A stretch of DNA of 64,000 nucleotides from Arthrobacter sp. D5-1 (GCF_017357425.1 NZ_CP014571.1:4402001-4466000); one strand, 5' to 3'. Positions 8,246 to 19,171 are shown, counted from the stretch's first letter. The notes: generated from the sequence alone by a model not told the origin. Numbers and translations: made by a program.

Positions 8246-9604
8246 CTAGTCCTGAAGCAGAGGTTTCTTGGAAGTCTCGGCGGCGAACAGGACTGCGATG
8301 AGGGAAACTACGGCGGCGGCCACGAGGTACCAGCCGGGGGCCAGTTTGCTGGCCGTCATACCGATCAGGAGCGTGGCCATGAACGGCGCCGTGCCGCCGA
8401 ACAAGGCGTTGGAGAGGTTGAAGCTGACGGCAAACCCGGTGTACCGGACCTTCGTGGGAAAGAGTTCGGCGAGGAAACTCGGTAGGGTGCCGTCGTTGAG
8501 GGTGAGCATGCCGCCCAGCAGGATCTGAACCAGCACGATCACCAGGAAATTGCGGGTGTCCAGGAGCATGAACGCAGGCACTGTCAGCAGAATGAAAAGG
8601 ACTGACGCGGTGATAAGCATTCGCTTGCGACCGAACGTGTCCGAGGCGATGCCCGTCAGGAAGATGAAACCTATGTAACTGGCCAAGGCAATGGTGGTGG
8701 CCAGGAACGACTCTGTTGCACCAAAGCCCAGCTCCTCCGATAAGTAGGTGGGCATGTAGCTGAGGATCACGTAGAACCCCACCGCATTGAGCAGCACCGC
8801 ACCAGTGGCGATGACGAGCTGCTTCCGATAGGTCCGGAACATTGCGAACGCCGGAGCCTTCACCGCATTGTCCTTTTCGGCCAATTCCCGGAATGCCGGT
8901 GTGTCCTCGAGCTTGGTCCGGATGTACCGGCCGATCAAACCCATAGGCGCGGCCAGCAGGAAGGGCAGACGCCAGCCCCATTCGTTGAGCTGCTCCGCGG
9001 TCAGGACTGAACTCAGCAGGGCGGCAAGCAAGGATCCCAGCAGCAGTCCCGCTGCGGTACTGGCAGGCACGACGGCGGCGTAGAGTCCGCGGCGATTCGC
9101 CGGCGCATATTCCACCAGGAAGGCGGACGCCCCTGCGTACTCGCCTGCTGCGGAGAAGCCTTGGACAACTCTTACGACCAAGAGCAGGATGGGGGCCATC
9201 ACGCCGATGGTGGCGTAGCCGGGAATCAAGGCGATGCAGAACGTGGCCACTGACATCAGCACAATCGACAGGGAGAGTGCCTGCTTCCGTCCGAGACGAT
9301 CACCGATATGGCCCCAGATGAAACCACCGAGAGGCCTCACGAAGAAGGAGATCGCGAAGACGCCGAACGTCGCCAGCAGGGCAGTTTGCCGGTCGGACTC
9401 GGGGAAGAAAACAGTCGAGATTATGCCAGCCAGGTAGCCGTAAACGGCGTAGTCGAACCATTCCACAAAGTTGCCGATGAAGCTGGCAGTGACCACTCGC
9501 CGTCGAGTGTCCTTGCTGACTTTGTTGTTGAGGCTTGGAGCGTGGTCGGGGCCGGCGGCTGATGAAAGGCCTTGCTCGGCTGCCACAGAGGATTCATTGC
9601 TCAT
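8246..9604 (-). CDS. MHS-family MFS transporter, probable creatine/sarcosine uptake
   Basis: A 452-residue, twelve-segment transporter of the metabolite:proton symporter branch (relatives of ProP and ShiA). Marks are FIGNFVEWFDYAVYGYLAG at the first membrane segment, GHIGDRLGRKQALSLSI in the first cytoplasmic loop, and VVRVVQGFSAAGEYAGAS. MHS members carry compact zwitterions or organic acids such as proline, betaine and shikimate. Placed directly before creatinase in the same direction, uptake of creatine (or a related guanidino compound) is the natural inference. The substrate has not been shown by the sequence itself. Two palindromes lie between 40 and 165 bases upstream of its start. Confidence 0.9.
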   Translation of the reverse strand: MSNESSVAAEQGLSSAAGPDHAPSLNNKVSKDTRRRVVTASFIGNFVEWFDYAVYGYLAGIISTVFFPESDRQTALLATFGVFAISFFVRPLGGFIWGHIGDRLGRKQALSLSIVLMSVATFCIALIPGYATIGVMAPILLLVVRVVQGFSAAGEYAGASAFLVEYAPANRRGLYAAVVPASTAAGLLLGSLLAALLSSVLTAEQLNEWGWRLPFLLAAPMGLIGRYIRTKLEDTPAFRELAEKDNAVKAPAFAMFRTYRKQLVIATGAVLLNAVGFYVILSYMPTYLSEELGFGATESFLATTIALASYIGFIFLTGIASDTFGRKRMLITASVLFILLTVPAFMLLDTRNFLVIVLVQILLGGMLTLNDGTLPSFLAELFPTKVRYTGFAVSFNLSNALFGGTAPFMATLLIGMTASKLAPGWYLVAAAVVSLIAVLFAAETSKKPLLQD

Positions 9605-10302
9605 GTGTCCACCAAAATCTTTTGGGGTTGCATTGAACGCAACGCTGTTGCAACAGCTTATGTGTGAGCGACGTCACGGTCAAGAGTTAATTTTTTGGAT
9701 TAATTACCAGCATGCAGGCTTCAGCAAGGGGCCGAGCGGGCTAATAGCGCGAAACGAAATCGTTGCGTCAGCTCCAACCCTGTTGCATCAATGGGAAGGA
9801 AGAGCCCACCAGGCCGCCCATACGCCCACCGAAGCTCTCTCACATCCCACGCCCACATCACGAACGCTCTTTCATCAGGATGAAGTGAAGTGAGGCGACG
9901 TCGACACTCGAGTCGGCATCGACGTCGAGCCTTCCACCCTTAGCGGCTGCGCACGCTCCCGCAGCCAGGCGACGGGAGCCGAAGGGTCGGAGCAGATTGG
10001 ACCCATGGGCCCGAGGGGGACTGTATCCAAGAAGAACCCTGCGGGACGTGAGAGGGTCCGCCCTAACCACGAGGGACGTGAGAGAGGGTCCGCCCTAACC
10101 ACGAGGGACGTGAGAGAGGGTCGGGAGAGGCGGGGTTATCCGGAAGCGCGCATCTAAGCGAGGATCGAGCGAGCGCGCAGGGGATAACACCGCCACCGGA
10201 TGGCGGTACGGCTCAAGCACGCGGGAGGTGAGAGAGGGACCCGCCCAAGCACGCGGGACGTGAGAGAGGGTCCGCCTCAAGCACGAGGGACGTGAGAGAG
10301 GG
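9605..10302. other. Long gene-free stretch between the creatinase row and the GntR gene
   Basis: About 700 bases without a credible gene. The left third is the promoter region of the transporter-creatinase row. The right third holds a 32-base tandem repeat array. Between them lies GC-rich sequence with no coding signal on either strand; the open frames there have no ribosome binding site and no family resemblance. Confidence 0.7.
9644..9767. promoter_or_regulatory. Candidate operators upstream of the creatine-uptake/creatinase genes
   Basis: A perfect 14-base palindrome GCTGTTGCAACAGC (9644-9657) and a near-perfect one, CGAAACGA-AA-TCGTTGCG (9750-9767), lie in front of the transporter gene. 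Further TTGCA words surround the first. They are reasonable sites for the IclR protein encoded in the same row. Which regulator binds cannot be told from sequence alone. Confidence 0.45.
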
Positions 10303-10304
10303 TC
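10043..10304. repeat. Interrupted 32-bp tandem repeat array
   Basis: Six copies of a core GGGACGTGAGAGAGGGTC begin at 10043, 10073, 10105, 10223, 10255 and 10287, so the period is 32 bases within each group of three. The first copy lacks two bases. The rest of the unit (CCGCCCTAACCACGA or CCGCCTCAAGCACGA) is also kept, so this is not repeat-plus-spacer. The 100-base insert between groups carries its own inverted repeats: GGCGGGGTTATCC against GGATAACACCGCC, and CCGCCA/TGGCGG. The last copy runs into the stop codon of the GntR gene. A second two-copy cluster occurs near 58.73 kb. Confidence 0.85.
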
Positions 10305-10974
10305 AGAGGACCTTGCGGATGGTCTCTTCGAAGCTGACCACGTGGTGCAGGGCGAGTTCGGCGGCGCGGTCTTCGTCGCCGTCGGCGATGGCCGTGAGGA
10401 GGTCGGCGTGTTCGGAGATGTGACCGGACACGGAGGGCATCTTCTCGAGCATGTGGCACCAGATGCGGGTGGCGAGGTTGTCGTATCGGATCAGAACGTC
10501 TTCGAGGTGCGCATTGGCGGAGGCTTTGTAGATGAGCCGGTGCACCTGGATGTCGTAGCGCATGAGTTCCTGGGAGGAATTGTCCTGGCCTTCGAGATCA
10601 CGGATGGCCGCTGCGACGCCGCGAAGCTCGGAACGCATGGCGGGGCTGGCCATGCGGGCAGCCTTCCTGGAGGCGAGCGGTTCCAGGAGCTCGCGGATTT
10701 CGGAGACTTCGGCGAGCTGGGTGATGTCCACGCCGGTGGCGAAGGTGCCGCGCCGCGGGTACGACACCACGAGATGGTCGCTTTCAAGGCGTTTGATGGC
10801 TTCGCGGACGGGGGTGCGCCCGATTCCCAGTTCTGCAGCAATCTGGCCGTCATTAATGGGGTCGCCGGGCTTGATGTCCAGCATGATAAGCCGGTCGCGC
10901 AGCAGCAAGTAGGCGTTCTCCGCCAGGGACGTGCCCTGCGGAACTGATTCCAGTGCTTCCAGTGCTGCGCTCAT
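10303..10974 (-). CDS. GntR-family (FCD/FadR subfamily) regulator of the sarcosine operon
   Basis: A 223-residue protein. The N-terminal winged helix (residues 15-80) includes YLLLRDRLIMLDIKPGDPIN and GIGRTPVREAIKRLESDHLV. The C-terminal all-helical FCD ligand domain includes EIRELLEPLASRKAARMA and HRLIYKASANAHL. FCD proteins sense small carboxylic or amino acids. It is divergent from glyA-soxBDAG-sdaA-purU and is the likely switch of that operon, perhaps responding to sarcosine or glycine. GGGAGAG precedes the ATG. Its stop codon lies inside the last copy of the 32-base repeat. Confidence 0.92.
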   Translation of the reverse strand: MSAALEALESVPQGTSLAENAYLLLRDRLIMLDIKPGDPINDGQIAAELGIGRTPVREAIKRLESDHLVVSYPRRGTFATGVDITQLAEVSEIRELLEPLASRKAARMASPAMRSELRGVAAAIRDLEGQDNSSQELMRYDIQVHRLIYKASANAHLEDVLIRYDNLATRIWCHMLEKMPSVSGHISEHADLLTAIADGDEDRAAELALHHVVSFEETIRKVL

Positions 10975-11054
10975 TAGTCTCTCCCGTTAGTCGCATTCAT
11001 AGTCTGCTGGATGAGTTACCGCTGACCTGTTGACGACTATGTGATCTCCAACAT

Positions 11055-11068
11055 ACTATGGCAATAGT
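11055..11068. promoter_or_regulatory. Candidate GntR operator in the gntR-glyA gap
   Basis: ACTAT-GGCA-ATAGT is a perfect inverted repeat in an AT-rich patch 58 bases before the glyA start. A looser pair, CATAGTC (10998-11004) and GACTATG (11035-11041), lies closer to the GntR gene. The position between divergent promoters fits autoregulation plus control of the sarcosine operon. Confidence 0.5.
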
Positions 11069-11125
11069 TCTAATATATCAGTTGCCTAACAGTCGGCCAC
11101 TAGACAAGCTTTGAAGGAGAACACC

Positions 11126-12511
11126 ATGGTTGAACCGCTGATCCGCCCGCTCGCCCAGGCGGACCCGGAGGTCGATCAGGCGATCGCCCAGGAACTCATC
11201 CGCCAGCAGTCCACGCTGGAAATGATCGCCTCTGAGAACTTCGCTCCCACGGCCGTCATGGAGGCCCAGGGATCGGTGCTGACCAACAAGTACGCCGAGG
11301 GCTACCCGGGCAAGCGGTACTACGGCGGCTGTGAGCACGTAGACGTGATCGAACAGCTGGCCATCGACCGTCTGAAGTCCTTGTTTGGTGCAGAGTTCGC
11401 CAACGTCCAGCCCCACTCCGGAGCCCAGGCCAACGCCTCGGCCATGCACGCGCTGATCACCCCCGGCGACACCATCATGGGCCTGAACCTGGCACACGGT
11501 GGCCACCTGACCCACGGCATGCGCATCAACTTCTCCGGCAAGCTCTACAAGGTTGTCCCCTACGGCGTCCGCGAGGACACCCACACTGTAGACATGGCTG
11601 AGGTCGAGCGCCTGGCTCTTGAGAGCAAGCCGCAATTGATCGTCGCCGGCTGGTCTGCTTACTCCCGCCAGTTGGACTTCGCCGAGTTCCGCCGCATCGC
11701 CGACCTGGTGGGTGCCTACCTCATGGTGGACATGGCCCACTTCGCGGGTCTCGTAGCCGCGGGTCTGCACCCCAGCCCGGTGCCCCACGCCCACATCGTC
11801 ACCAGTACCACGCACAAGACCCTCGGCGGTCCCCGCGGTGGCGTGATCCTGACCAACGATGCCGACATCGCCAAGAAGGTCAACTCGGCAGTCTTCCCCG
11901 GCCAGCAGGGTGGTCCGCTGGAGCACGTGATCGCCGCCAAGGCCGTGGCCTTCAAGATGGCCGCTGAGCCGGAGTTCCAGGAACGGCAGGTCCGCGTTCT
12001 TGAAGGCTCCAAGATCCTGGCCCAGCGCCTCCTCCAGGACGACGTAGCTGCAGCCGGCATCTCCGTTGTCAGCGGCGGCACCGACGTCCACCTGGTCCTT
12101 GCCGATCTCCGCCATTCAGTGCTCAACGGCCAGCAGGCAGAAGACACGCTGCACCGCATCGGCATCACGGTCAACCGCAACGCCGTTCCCTTCGACCCCC
12201 GCCCGCCGATGGTTTCCTCGGGCCTGCGCATCGGCACTCCCGCCCTCGCCGCCCGCGGTTTCAAAGCTGAGGACTTCACCGAAGTCTCGGACATCATTGC
12301 GACGGCGTTGATCGCCGCAGCGAACAGCGGCACCAAGGCCACAGGCTCAGAGACAGGCACCGAAGGTGACGTCACCCTGGACGAGGCCACCGCCGTCGAA
12401 CTTCGCCGCCGCGTGACCGCGCTGGCAGACAAGTTCCCGCTTTACCCGCACCTGAACAACAACGGCAATGGCGCCGCAACCGAAGCAGAACTGATTGGAG
12501 CAGCCCAGTGA
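11126..12511 (+). CDS. glyA: Serine hydroxymethyltransferase
   Basis: This 461-residue PLP enzyme interconverts glycine plus 5,10-methylene-THF with serine plus THF. Marks are the N-terminal [28 protein letters not shown], the internal-aldimine lysine in [13 protein letters not shown], and [12 protein letters not shown]. The ATG is chosen because AAGGAG lies five bases before it; an in-frame TTG further upstream overlaps that site. It carries a longer C-terminal tail than the usual 420-430 residues. Here it consumes both glycine and the methylene group released from sarcosine. Its stop overlaps the soxB start (GTGA). A separate housekeeping glyA elsewhere in the genome is likely. Confidence 0.95.
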   Translation: MVEPLIRPLAQADPEVDQAIAQELIRQQSTLEMIASENFAPTAVMEAQGSVLTNKYAEGYPGKRYYGGCEHVDVIEQLAIDRLKSLFGAEFANVQPHSGAQANASAMHALITPGDTIMGLNLAHGGHLTHGMRINFSGKLYKVVPYGVREDTHTVDMAEVERLALESKPQLIVAGWSAYSRQLDFAEFRRIADLVGAYLMVDMAHFAGLVAAGLHPSPVPHAHIVTSTTHKTLGGPRGGVILTNDADIAKKVNSAVFPGQQGGPLEHVIAAKAVAFKMAAEPEFQERQVRVLEGSKILAQRLLQDDVAAAGISVVSGGTDVHLVLADLRHSVLNGQQAEDTLHRIGITVNRNAVPFDPRPPMVSSGLRIGTPALAARGFKAEDFTEVSDIIATALIAAANSGTKATGSETGTEGDVTLDEATAVELRRRVTALADKFPLYPHLNNNGNGAATEAELIGAAQ

Positions 12512-13728
12512 GTGCAGACCACCTCCCCGAACACCCGGACTTCCTCTGGCGCAACCCGGACCCGAAGAAAAGCTACGATGCCGTAATTGTGGGCGGCGGC
12601 GGGCACGGCCTGGCCACCGCGTACTTCCTGGCGAAGAACCACGGCATGACCAACATCGCCATCCTGGAAAAGGGCTGGCTGGCCGGTGGAAACATGGCCC
12701 GCAACACCACCATCATCCGTTCCAACTACCTTTGGGACGAGAGCGCCGCCATTTACGAGCACGCCCTCAAGCTCTGGGAAATCCTCCCGGAAGAGCTGGA
12801 GTACGACTTCCTGTTCAGCCAGCGCGGCGTCATGAACCTGGCCCACACCCTGGGCGATGTCCGCGAAAGCGTTCGCCGCGTGGGTGCCAACCGGCTCAAC
12901 GGCGTGGATGCTGAGTGGCTGGACCCTCAGCAGGTCAAGGAACTCTGCCCCATCCTGAACATCAGCGACAACATCCGCTACCCCGTCATGGGCGCCACGT
13001 ACCAGCCACGCGCAGGCATTGCCAAGCACGATCACGTGGCGTGGGCCTTTGCACGCAAGTGCGACGAACTGGGCGTGGACATCATCCAGAACTGCGAAGT
13101 CACCGGCTTCATCAAGGACGGCAACCGCGTCACTGGAGTCCAGACCACCCGCGGCACCATCAACACCGAAAAGGTGGGCCTCTGCGCCGCCGGCCACAGC
13201 TCAGTCCTGGCAGAAATGGCCGGCTTCCGCCTGCCGATCCAGTCGCACCCGCTCCAGGCCTTGGTCTCCGAACTGCACGAGCCGGTCCACCCCACAGTTG
13301 TCATGTCCAACCACGTGCACGTGTACGTGTCCCAGGCCCACAAGGGCGAACTGGTAATGGGCGCCGGCGTGGACTCCTACAACGGCTACGGCCAGCGCGG
13401 CTCGTTCCACGTGATTGAGGAGCAGATGGCAGCAGCTGTTGAGCTCTTCCCGATCTTCGCCCGGGCCCACGTGCTCCGGACCTGGGGCGGCATTGTGGAC
13501 ACCACACTGGACGCCTCGCCGATCGTGGGGCTGAGCCCCGTGGAGAACATGTTCGTCAACTGCGGTTGGGGAACCGGCGGCTTCAAGGGCACTCCGGCGG
13601 CAGGCCTGACCTTCGCGCACACCATTGCTACCGGCGCACCGCACAAGCTGAACAAGCCGTTCGCGCTGGAACGCTTCGAAACCGGCGCCTTGATCGACGA
13701 ACACGGCGCCGCAGCCGTAGCCCACTAG
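12508..13728 (+). CDS. soxB: Heterotetrameric sarcosine oxidase, beta subunit
   Basis: A 406-residue subunit of the four-part sarcosine oxidase that oxidises sarcosine to glycine, hydrogen peroxide and methylene-THF. The N-terminal dinucleotide fold ([20 protein letters not shown]) binds [14 protein letters not shown] carries the His to which FMN is covalently attached in known enzymes. The C-terminal [13 protein letters not shown] closes the FAD site. The length is typical. The GTG start overlaps glyA by four bases, and soxD follows after about 20 bases. Confidence 0.96.
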   Translation: MSADHLPEHPDFLWRNPDPKKSYDAVIVGGGGHGLATAYFLAKNHGMTNIAILEKGWLAGGNMARNTTIIRSNYLWDESAAIYEHALKLWEILPEELEYDFLFSQRGVMNLAHTLGDVRESVRRVGANRLNGVDAEWLDPQQVKELCPILNISDNIRYPVMGATYQPRAGIAKHDHVAWAFARKCDELGVDIIQNCEVTGFIKDGNRVTGVQTTRGTINTEKVGLCAAGHSSVLAEMAGFRLPIQSHPLQALVSELHEPVHPTVVMSNHVHVYVSQAHKGELVMGAGVDSYNGYGQRGSFHVIEEQMAAAVELFPIFARAHVLRTWGGIVDTTLDASPIVGLSPVENMFVNCGWGTGGFKGTPAAGLTFAHTIATGAPHKLNKPFALERFETGALIDEHGAAAVAH

Positions 13729-13749
13729 CCAGGACAGGACTGAAAAGAC

Positions 13750-14166
13750 ATGCTCCTCATTTCATGCCCCAACTGCGGGCCACGCGACGAAACCGAATTC
13801 CACTACGGCGGCCAAGCACACATCGCCTACCCGGAGAACCCGAACGACCTCACGGACCGCGAATGGGCTGAATACCTGTTCTACCGCGAGAACACCAAGG
13901 GCACCTTCGCCGAGCGCTGGGTCCACAGCACTGGCTGCCGCCAGTGGTTCAACATGCTCCGCGACACCGTGAGCTACGAAATCCACTCCATTTACGGGAT
14001 GGGCCAGCCCCGCCCGGACCTCACAGTGAACAGCCCGATGAGCGAACCGGACAAACCAGGGGAGTTCACCCAGTCCGGGGACTTCGGCCAGGCCGGCGAA
14101 CCCGGGCTCGCCCCCGGAGCCACAGCCCCCACGGCAACTACCCCCATCTCCTCGGAAGGAGTCTAG
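13750..14166 (+). CDS. soxD: Sarcosine oxidase, delta subunit, with C-terminal extension
   Basis: The delta subunit binds zinc through three Cys and one His; here Cys6, Cys9, His59 and Cys63 are all present ([10 protein letters not shown] and [12 protein letters not shown]). The conserved core ends near residue 95 ([14 protein letters not shown]). After that come about 40 residues rich in Gly, Pro, Ala and Thr (for example [15 protein letters not shown]) that are not part of the usual 90-100 residue protein. The tail has the look of a flexible linker. The role in the complex is structural. It sits between soxB and soxA in the standard order. Confidence 0.94.
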   Translation: MLLISCPNCGPRDETEFHYGGQAHIAYPENPNDLTDREWAEYLFYRENTKGTFAERWVHSTGCRQWFNMLRDTVSYEIHSIYGMGQPRPDLTVNSPMSEPDKPGEFTQSGDFGQAGEPGLAPGATAPTATTPISSEGV

Positions 14167-14168
14167 AA

Positions 14169-17114
14169 GTGACCAACAAGAACGCACGCCTCGCCACCGG
14201 CGGACGCATCGATCGCAGCATCTCTTGGCGCTTCACCGTGGACGGCCAGGAATTCACCGGCCACCCTGGCGACACCATCGCTTCGGCGCTGCTCGCCAAC
14301 GGCCACATCAACGCCGGCAACTCCCTCTACGAGGACCGCCCCCGCGGCATCATGGCCGCCGGCGTGGAAGAGTCCAATGCCTTGGTCAAGATCGCGCCCC
14401 GCTTCCGCGGACACGTTGCCGAGTCCATGCTTCCCGCCACCGCAGTGTCCTTGGTGGACGGCATGAACATTGAGCTCCTGTCCGGCCTTGGCAAGCTTGA
14501 TCCCAACGAGGACAAGGCTGAGTACGACAAGAAGTATGTCCACACGGATGTCTTGGTCGTCGGCGGTGGCATCGCCGGCTTGGCAGCCGCCCGCGAAGCT
14601 GTCCGCACCGGTGCCCGAGTCATCCTGATCGACGACCAGCCCGAGCTCGGAGGCTCCCTGCTCTCCGGTTCCACCGCCCCGGAGCTGGCCGAACTGATCG
14701 AAGGCAAGCCGGCCCTGGAATGGGTTGCTGACGTCGAAGCCGAACTGGTTTCCGCCGGCGAATGCACGGTGCTGAACCGCACCACTGCTTTCGGTTCCTA
14801 CGACTCCAACTACTTCATCGCAGCCCAGAACCGCACGGACCACCTCAGCGTCCCGGCAGCATCGGGTGTCTCGCGCCAGCGTATTTGGCACATCCGTGCC
14901 AAGCAGGTTGTCCTGGCTCCGGGCGCCCACGAGCGTCCGTTGGTGTTCGAGAACAACGACCGCCCCGGCATCATGCTCGCCTCGGCTGCCCGCACCTACC
15001 TGAACCGTTACGCCGTGGCGGCCGGTTCACGCGTGGTCATCACCACCACCAACGATTCCGCTTACGCACTTGCCGCAGACCTGAAGGCAGCAGGCGTGGC
15101 GGTTGCCGCCGTCGTCGATGCCCGTCCGCAGATCAGCGCAAAGGCAGCCGCCGCCGTCGAGTCCGGTATCCGGGTCCTGATCGGCAGCGCCGTGGCTGAC
15201 ACGTCGGCGGACGAGAATGGCCGCCTGAATGGCGTCACCGTCCGCAGCATTAACGACGACGGCGACCTCACCTCAGGCGTCGAACAGCTCGCTGCCGATT
15301 TGCTCGCCGTTTCCGGTGGTTGGAGCCCGGTGGTCCACCTTCACAGCCAGCGCCAGGGCAAGCTGCGTTGGGATGATGAGCTCGCTGCCTTCATTCCCAC
15401 CAAGCCGGTCCGTGACCAGCAGGTGGTTGGCGCCGGCCGTGGCAGCTTTGAACTGCAGGACTGCCTGGCAGAAGGCATCTCGGCGGGAGCGGCAGCGTCC
15501 ATCGCCGCTGGCTTCGAATCCGCCACCACCCCGGTGGAACTGCAGGCACCTGTGGCCAGCGCTCCAAGCCGCCAGCTCTGGCTGGTCCCCGGCCAAACCG
15601 GTGAGCCCGGCGAATGGCACCACCACTTCGTCGACTTCCAGCGCGACCAGTCCGTGGCCGATGTCCTCCGCTCCACCGGGGCCGGCATGCGCTCCGTGGA
15701 GCACGTCAAGCGGTACACCTCCATCAGCACGGCCAATGACCAGGGCAAGACCTCCGGCGTCAACGCAATCGGCGTCATCGCCGCGGCGCTGAAGTTCGGC
15801 GGAGCTGAGAACATTCCGGGCGTCGGCGAAATTGGCACCACCGCTTACCGTGCGCCGTTCACGCCGGTGGCCTTCGCAGCGTTGGCAGGCCGCCAGCGTG
15901 GCGAACTGTTCGACCCCGCCCGCGTCACCTCCATCCACCCGTGGCACGTTGCCCAGGGCGCACTGTTCGAAGATGTTGGTCAGTGGAAGCGCCCCTGGTA
16001 CTACCCGCAGGCCGGGGAAGACATGGACACGGCAGTCCTGCGTGAGTGCGCAGCGGTCCGCGACTCCGTGGGCTTCATGGACGCCACCACTCTGGGCAAG
16101 ATCGAGATCCGTGGCAAGGACGCCGGCGAATTCCTGAACCGCGTGTACACCAATGCGTTCAAAAAGCTCGCCCCGGGATCCGCCCGCTACGGTGTCATGT
16201 GCACTTTGGACGGCATGATCTTCGACGACGGCGTAACCCTCCGCTTGGACGAGGACCGCTACTTCATGACCACCACCACCGGAGGCGCAGCCAAGGTGCT
16301 GGACTGGCTGGAAGAGTGGCACCAGACGGAGTGGCCGGAGCTCGATGTGGTCTGCACGTCCGTGACGGAGCAGTGGAGCACCATCGCCGTGGTTGGCCCG
16401 AAGTCCCGCGCAGTGGTCGCCAAGGTTGCTCCCCAGCTCGCCGAAAACGGTGGCCTGGACGCTGAAGCCTTCCCGTTCATGACGTTCCGCGAGACCACTC
16501 TGGCCTCCGGAGTGCAGGCACGCGTTTGCCGTATCTCCTTCTCCGGCGAACTGGCCTACGAAATCAATATCCCGTCCTGGTACGGACTCAACACCTGGGA
16601 AGCTGTTGCTGCCGCAGGTGCGGAGTTCAACATCACCCCGTACGGTACCGAAACCATGCACGTGCTCCGCGCCGAGAAGGGCTACCCGATCGTTGGGCAG
16701 GACACCGACGGCACGGTCACCCCGCAGGACGCCGGCATGGACTGGATCGTCTCCAAAGCGAAGGACTTCATCGGCAAGCGCTCCTACCTTCGGCAGGACG
16801 CCAGCCGTGAGGACCGCAAGCACCTGGTGAGCGTCCTTCCCGTGGACCACTCGCTGAGGTTGCCGGAAGGTACGCAGCTGGTGGAAAAGGGCATCCCGGT
16901 CAACCCGGCCTCCGGACCCGTCCCCATGGAGGGTTTCGTGACCTCCAGCTACCACAGCGCCGCGCTGGGCCGTTCCTTCGCCCTGGCACTCATTCACAAC
17001 GGCCGCAACCGCATCGGCGAGACCCTGGTGGCCTCGCTGGGAGACCAATTGGTGGACGTGGTTGTTGGCGAAACCGTACTTTTCGATGCTGAAGGGACCC
17101 GCAAAGATGGCTGA
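14169..17114 (+). CDS. soxA: Sarcosine oxidase, alpha subunit
   Basis: A 981-residue subunit. The GTG start is chosen because GGAAGGAG precedes it by about seven bases; the reading frame is open further upstream only through soxD. The N-terminal ferredoxin-like segment ([20 protein letters not shown]) is followed by a dinucleotide-binding region ([18 protein letters not shown], near residue 130) that binds NAD in known enzymes. The C-terminal 400 residues form a GcvT-like aminomethyltransferase fold that passes the methyl group to tetrahydrofolate ([32 protein letters not shown]). It overlaps soxG by eight bases. Confidence 0.96.
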   Translation: MTNKNARLATGGRIDRSISWRFTVDGQEFTGHPGDTIASALLANGHINAGNSLYEDRPRGIMAAGVEESNALVKIAPRFRGHVAESMLPATAVSLVDGMNIELLSGLGKLDPNEDKAEYDKKYVHTDVLVVGGGIAGLAAAREAVRTGARVILIDDQPELGGSLLSGSTAPELAELIEGKPALEWVADVEAELVSAGECTVLNRTTAFGSYDSNYFIAAQNRTDHLSVPAASGVSRQRIWHIRAKQVVLAPGAHERPLVFENNDRPGIMLASAARTYLNRYAVAAGSRVVITTTNDSAYALAADLKAAGVAVAAVVDARPQISAKAAAAVESGIRVLIGSAVADTSADENGRLNGVTVRSINDDGDLTSGVEQLAADLLAVSGGWSPVVHLHSQRQGKLRWDDELAAFIPTKPVRDQQVVGAGRGSFELQDCLAEGISAGAAASIAAGFESATTPVELQAPVASAPSRQLWLVPGQTGEPGEWHHHFVDFQRDQSVADVLRSTGAGMRSVEHVKRYTSISTANDQGKTSGVNAIGVIAAALKFGGAENIPGVGEIGTTAYRAPFTPVAFAALAGRQRGELFDPARVTSIHPWHVAQGALFEDVGQWKRPWYYPQAGEDMDTAVLRECAAVRDSVGFMDATTLGKIEIRGKDAGEFLNRVYTNAFKKLAPGSARYGVMCTLDGMIFDDGVTLRLDEDRYFMTTTTGGAAKVLDWLEEWHQTEWPELDVVCTSVTEQWSTIAVVGPKSRAVVAKVAPQLAENGGLDAEAFPFMTFRETTLASGVQARVCRISFSGELAYEINIPSWYGLNTWEAVAAAGAEFNITPYGTETMHVLRAEKGYPIVGQDTDGTVTPQDAGMDWIVSKAKDFIGKRSYLRQDASREDRKHLVSVLPVDHSLRLPEGTQLVEKGIPVNPASGPVPMEGFVTSSYHSAALGRSFALALIHNGRNRIGETLVASLGDQLVDVVVGETVLFDAEGTRKDG

Positions 17115-17766
17115 AACAGCAACACCAGCAGAAACCGCACACGTCGACCGCGTCCGGGGCGCCCGCCGCAGCCCGGCCGAGCACCTGGCTGAGGCCTTCA
17201 CCTCCGGCTCCGTGCCGGGCACGGTGACGCTCACCGAAATCCCTTACCAGGCCATGGTGGGCATTCGGGTTCACCCAGCGTCCGACGCCGGTGCCCGCGT
17301 TGCGTCCGTGACCGGCGGCTTGCCTGCCACCTGCGGTGCAGTGACGGGCGGTGCGGTTTCAGACAAGGGTTCCGTCAACACCCTGTGGCTCGGCCCCACC
17401 GAGTTCCTGGTGGTAGCTCCGGAGGAAGCCCACGATTCGTTGGGTGGCTCCCTGGTCAGCGATCTGACCTCGGCGCTGGGTGGCGACGCCGGCCAGGTGG
17501 TGGACCTGTCCGCCAACCGCACCACGTTTGAGCTCTCCGGCAGCCACGCCCGCGCAGTGCTGGAGAAGACCTGCGCCCTGGACCTGCATCCACGGGTCTT
17601 CAAGGCCGGCACGGCTGTCTCCACTGAGCTCGCGCACATCCCGGTGATGCTCTGGAAGACCTCGGATGAGTCGTACCGGATCTTTCCCCGGGCCTCGTTT
17701 GCCGATTTCCTGGGACGCTGGCTCCTCGACGCCATGCGGGAGTACGCCTCGCCTGAGGTCCCCTGA
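17107..17766 (+). CDS. soxG: Sarcosine oxidase, gamma subunit
   Basis: A 219-residue subunit starting at the ATG inside the soxA end, with GAAGGGA upstream. It has weak internal relation to the GcvT fold, as known for gamma subunits. Recognisable stretches are [30 protein letters not shown] and [21 protein letters not shown] near the C-terminus. It completes the soxBDAG set in canonical order and is needed for assembly; it has no active site of its own. Its stop shares one base with the sdaA start. Confidence 0.95.
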   Translation: MAETATPAETAHVDRVRGARRSPAEHLAEAFTSGSVPGTVTLTEIPYQAMVGIRVHPASDAGARVASVTGGLPATCGAVTGGAVSDKGSVNTLWLGPTEFLVVAPEEAHDSLGGSLVSDLTSALGGDAGQVVDLSANRTTFELSGSHARAVLEKTCALDLHPRVFKAGTAVSTELAHIPVMLWKTSDESYRIFPRASFADFLGRWLLDAMREYASPEVP

Positions 17767-19169
17767 TGGCACTGAGTGTGCTTGATCTGTTTTCTGTTGG
17801 CATCGGACCGTCGTCTTCACACACGGTAGGCCCCATGCGCGCGGCAAAGCAGTTCACGGACGGTCTTGAATCGTCCGGCCAGCTTCCGGCTACGGTGCGC
17901 GTCCAGGCAGAGCTTTTCGGCTCCCTGGGCGCCACCGGCCGGGGCCACGGCTCAGACAAGGCCGTGGTGCTGGGGCTGCAAGGCCACTCCCCTGAAACCG
18001 TTAATACCCACACAGCCGATGACCAGGTTGCGGCCGCGGCACTCGACGCGGAATTGCACCTGGCCGGCAACCACCGGGTGGACTTCAACTGGGACGAGGA
18101 CGTGGTCCTGCACCGCCGCAAGTCGTTGCCCGCCCACCCCAACGGGATGACCTTCCGGGCGCTGGACCACACGGGCACCGTACTCCGGGAACGCAGCTTC
18201 TACTCCATCGGGGGCGGCTTCGTAGTGGACGGTGACGTCTCCGGAGCCGACAAAGTGGTAGCCGATGACACCCTCCTGCCCTACCCCTTCACCACGGCAG
18301 ATGAACTGCTGGCCATCTGCCTACGCGAAGGCAAGTCCATCTCGGACATCATGCTGGCCAACGAACTCGTGTGGCGTTCCGAGGAAGAACTCCGCGAACG
18401 GTTGCTGGGGATTTGGGCCGTCATGCAGGAGTGCGTGGACAACGGCTGCTCTGCCGAGGGAATCCTGCCGGGAGGACTGAAGGTCAGGCGACGGGCGCCG
18501 TCGTTGTTCAAGACGCTTGCCGCCACTGACGCCGCCAACAAGGCCGACGGCGCTGCCTCCAATCCTTCGGACCCGCTGCTCGCCATGGAATGGGTCAATC
18601 TGTTCGCCCTGGCCGTGAACGAGGAAAACGCCGCGGGCGGCCGGATTGTCACCGCACCCACCAATGGTGCCGCCGGAATTGTCCCCGCCGTGCTGCACTA
18701 CTACACCAAGTTTGTTCCGGGAGCCAACGACGACGGTGTCGTGCGGTTCCTGCTGGCGGCGGCCGCCGTCGGGATCCTGTTCAAAATCAACGCGTCCATT
18801 TCCGGTGCCGAGGTCGGCTGCCAGGGTGAGGTTGGCTCCGCCTGCTCCATGGCTGCCGCCGGCCTCTGCGAAGTCCTGGGCGGAACGCCTGGGCAAGTGG
18901 AAAATGCCGCCGAAGTGGGCATCGAACACAACCTGGGCCTCACCTGCGATCCCGTGGGCGGGCTGGTGCAGATCCCCTGCATCGAACGCAACGCGATCGC
19001 CAGCGTCAAAGCCATCAATGCCGCCCGCCTTGCCCTGCACGGCGACGGCAGCCACAAGGTGTCCCTCGACAAGGCCATCAAGACCATGCGCGAGACCGGC
19101 GCCGACATGAAATCCAAGTACAAGGAGACCTCCCGTGGAGGCCTCGCCGTCAACGTAGTGGAGTGCTAG
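17766..19169 (+). CDS. sdaA: L-serine ammonia-lyase (serine dehydratase), iron-sulfur type
   Basis: A 467-residue single-chain enzyme converting L-serine to pyruvate and ammonia with an oxygen-sensitive [4Fe-4S] cluster. The beta domain starts with [19 protein letters not shown]. The alpha domain carries [37 protein letters not shown] and the closing [12 protein letters not shown]. The Cys residues in these stretches are the expected cluster ligands. Serine made by glyA from sarcosine-derived glycine is thus drained to central metabolism. Coupling is tight: it overlaps soxG by one base. Confidence 0.96.
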   Translation: MALSVLDLFSVGIGPSSSHTVGPMRAAKQFTDGLESSGQLPATVRVQAELFGSLGATGRGHGSDKAVVLGLQGHSPETVNTHTADDQVAAAALDAELHLAGNHRVDFNWDEDVVLHRRKSLPAHPNGMTFRALDHTGTVLRERSFYSIGGGFVVDGDVSGADKVVADDTLLPYPFTTADELLAICLREGKSISDIMLANELVWRSEEELRERLLGIWAVMQECVDNGCSAEGILPGGLKVRRRAPSLFKTLAATDAANKADGAASNPSDPLLAMEWVNLFALAVNEENAAGGRIVTAPTNGAAGIVPAVLHYYTKFVPGANDDGVVRFLLAAAAVGILFKINASISGAEVGCQGEVGSACSMAAAGLCEVLGGTPGQVENAAEVGIEHNLGLTCDPVGGLVQIPCIERNAIASVKAINAARLALHGDGSHKVSLDKAIKTMRETGADMKSKYKETSRGGLAVNVVEC

Positions 19170-19171
19170 CC

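Noticed and set aside
10043..10304. CRISPR array
   Set aside because: The whole 32-base unit repeats, including the part that would be spacer, and no cas gene is in the window. It is a tandem repeat.
13944..14168. N-terminal extension of SoxA by 75 codons
   Set aside because: It only overlaps soxD in another frame. The GTG at 14169 has GGAAGGAG in front and begins the conserved SoxA N-terminus.
15273..17234. A 653-codon open frame opposite soxA and soxG
   Set aside because: It mirrors a GC-rich coding region, has no family resemblance, and soxA on the other strand is certain.
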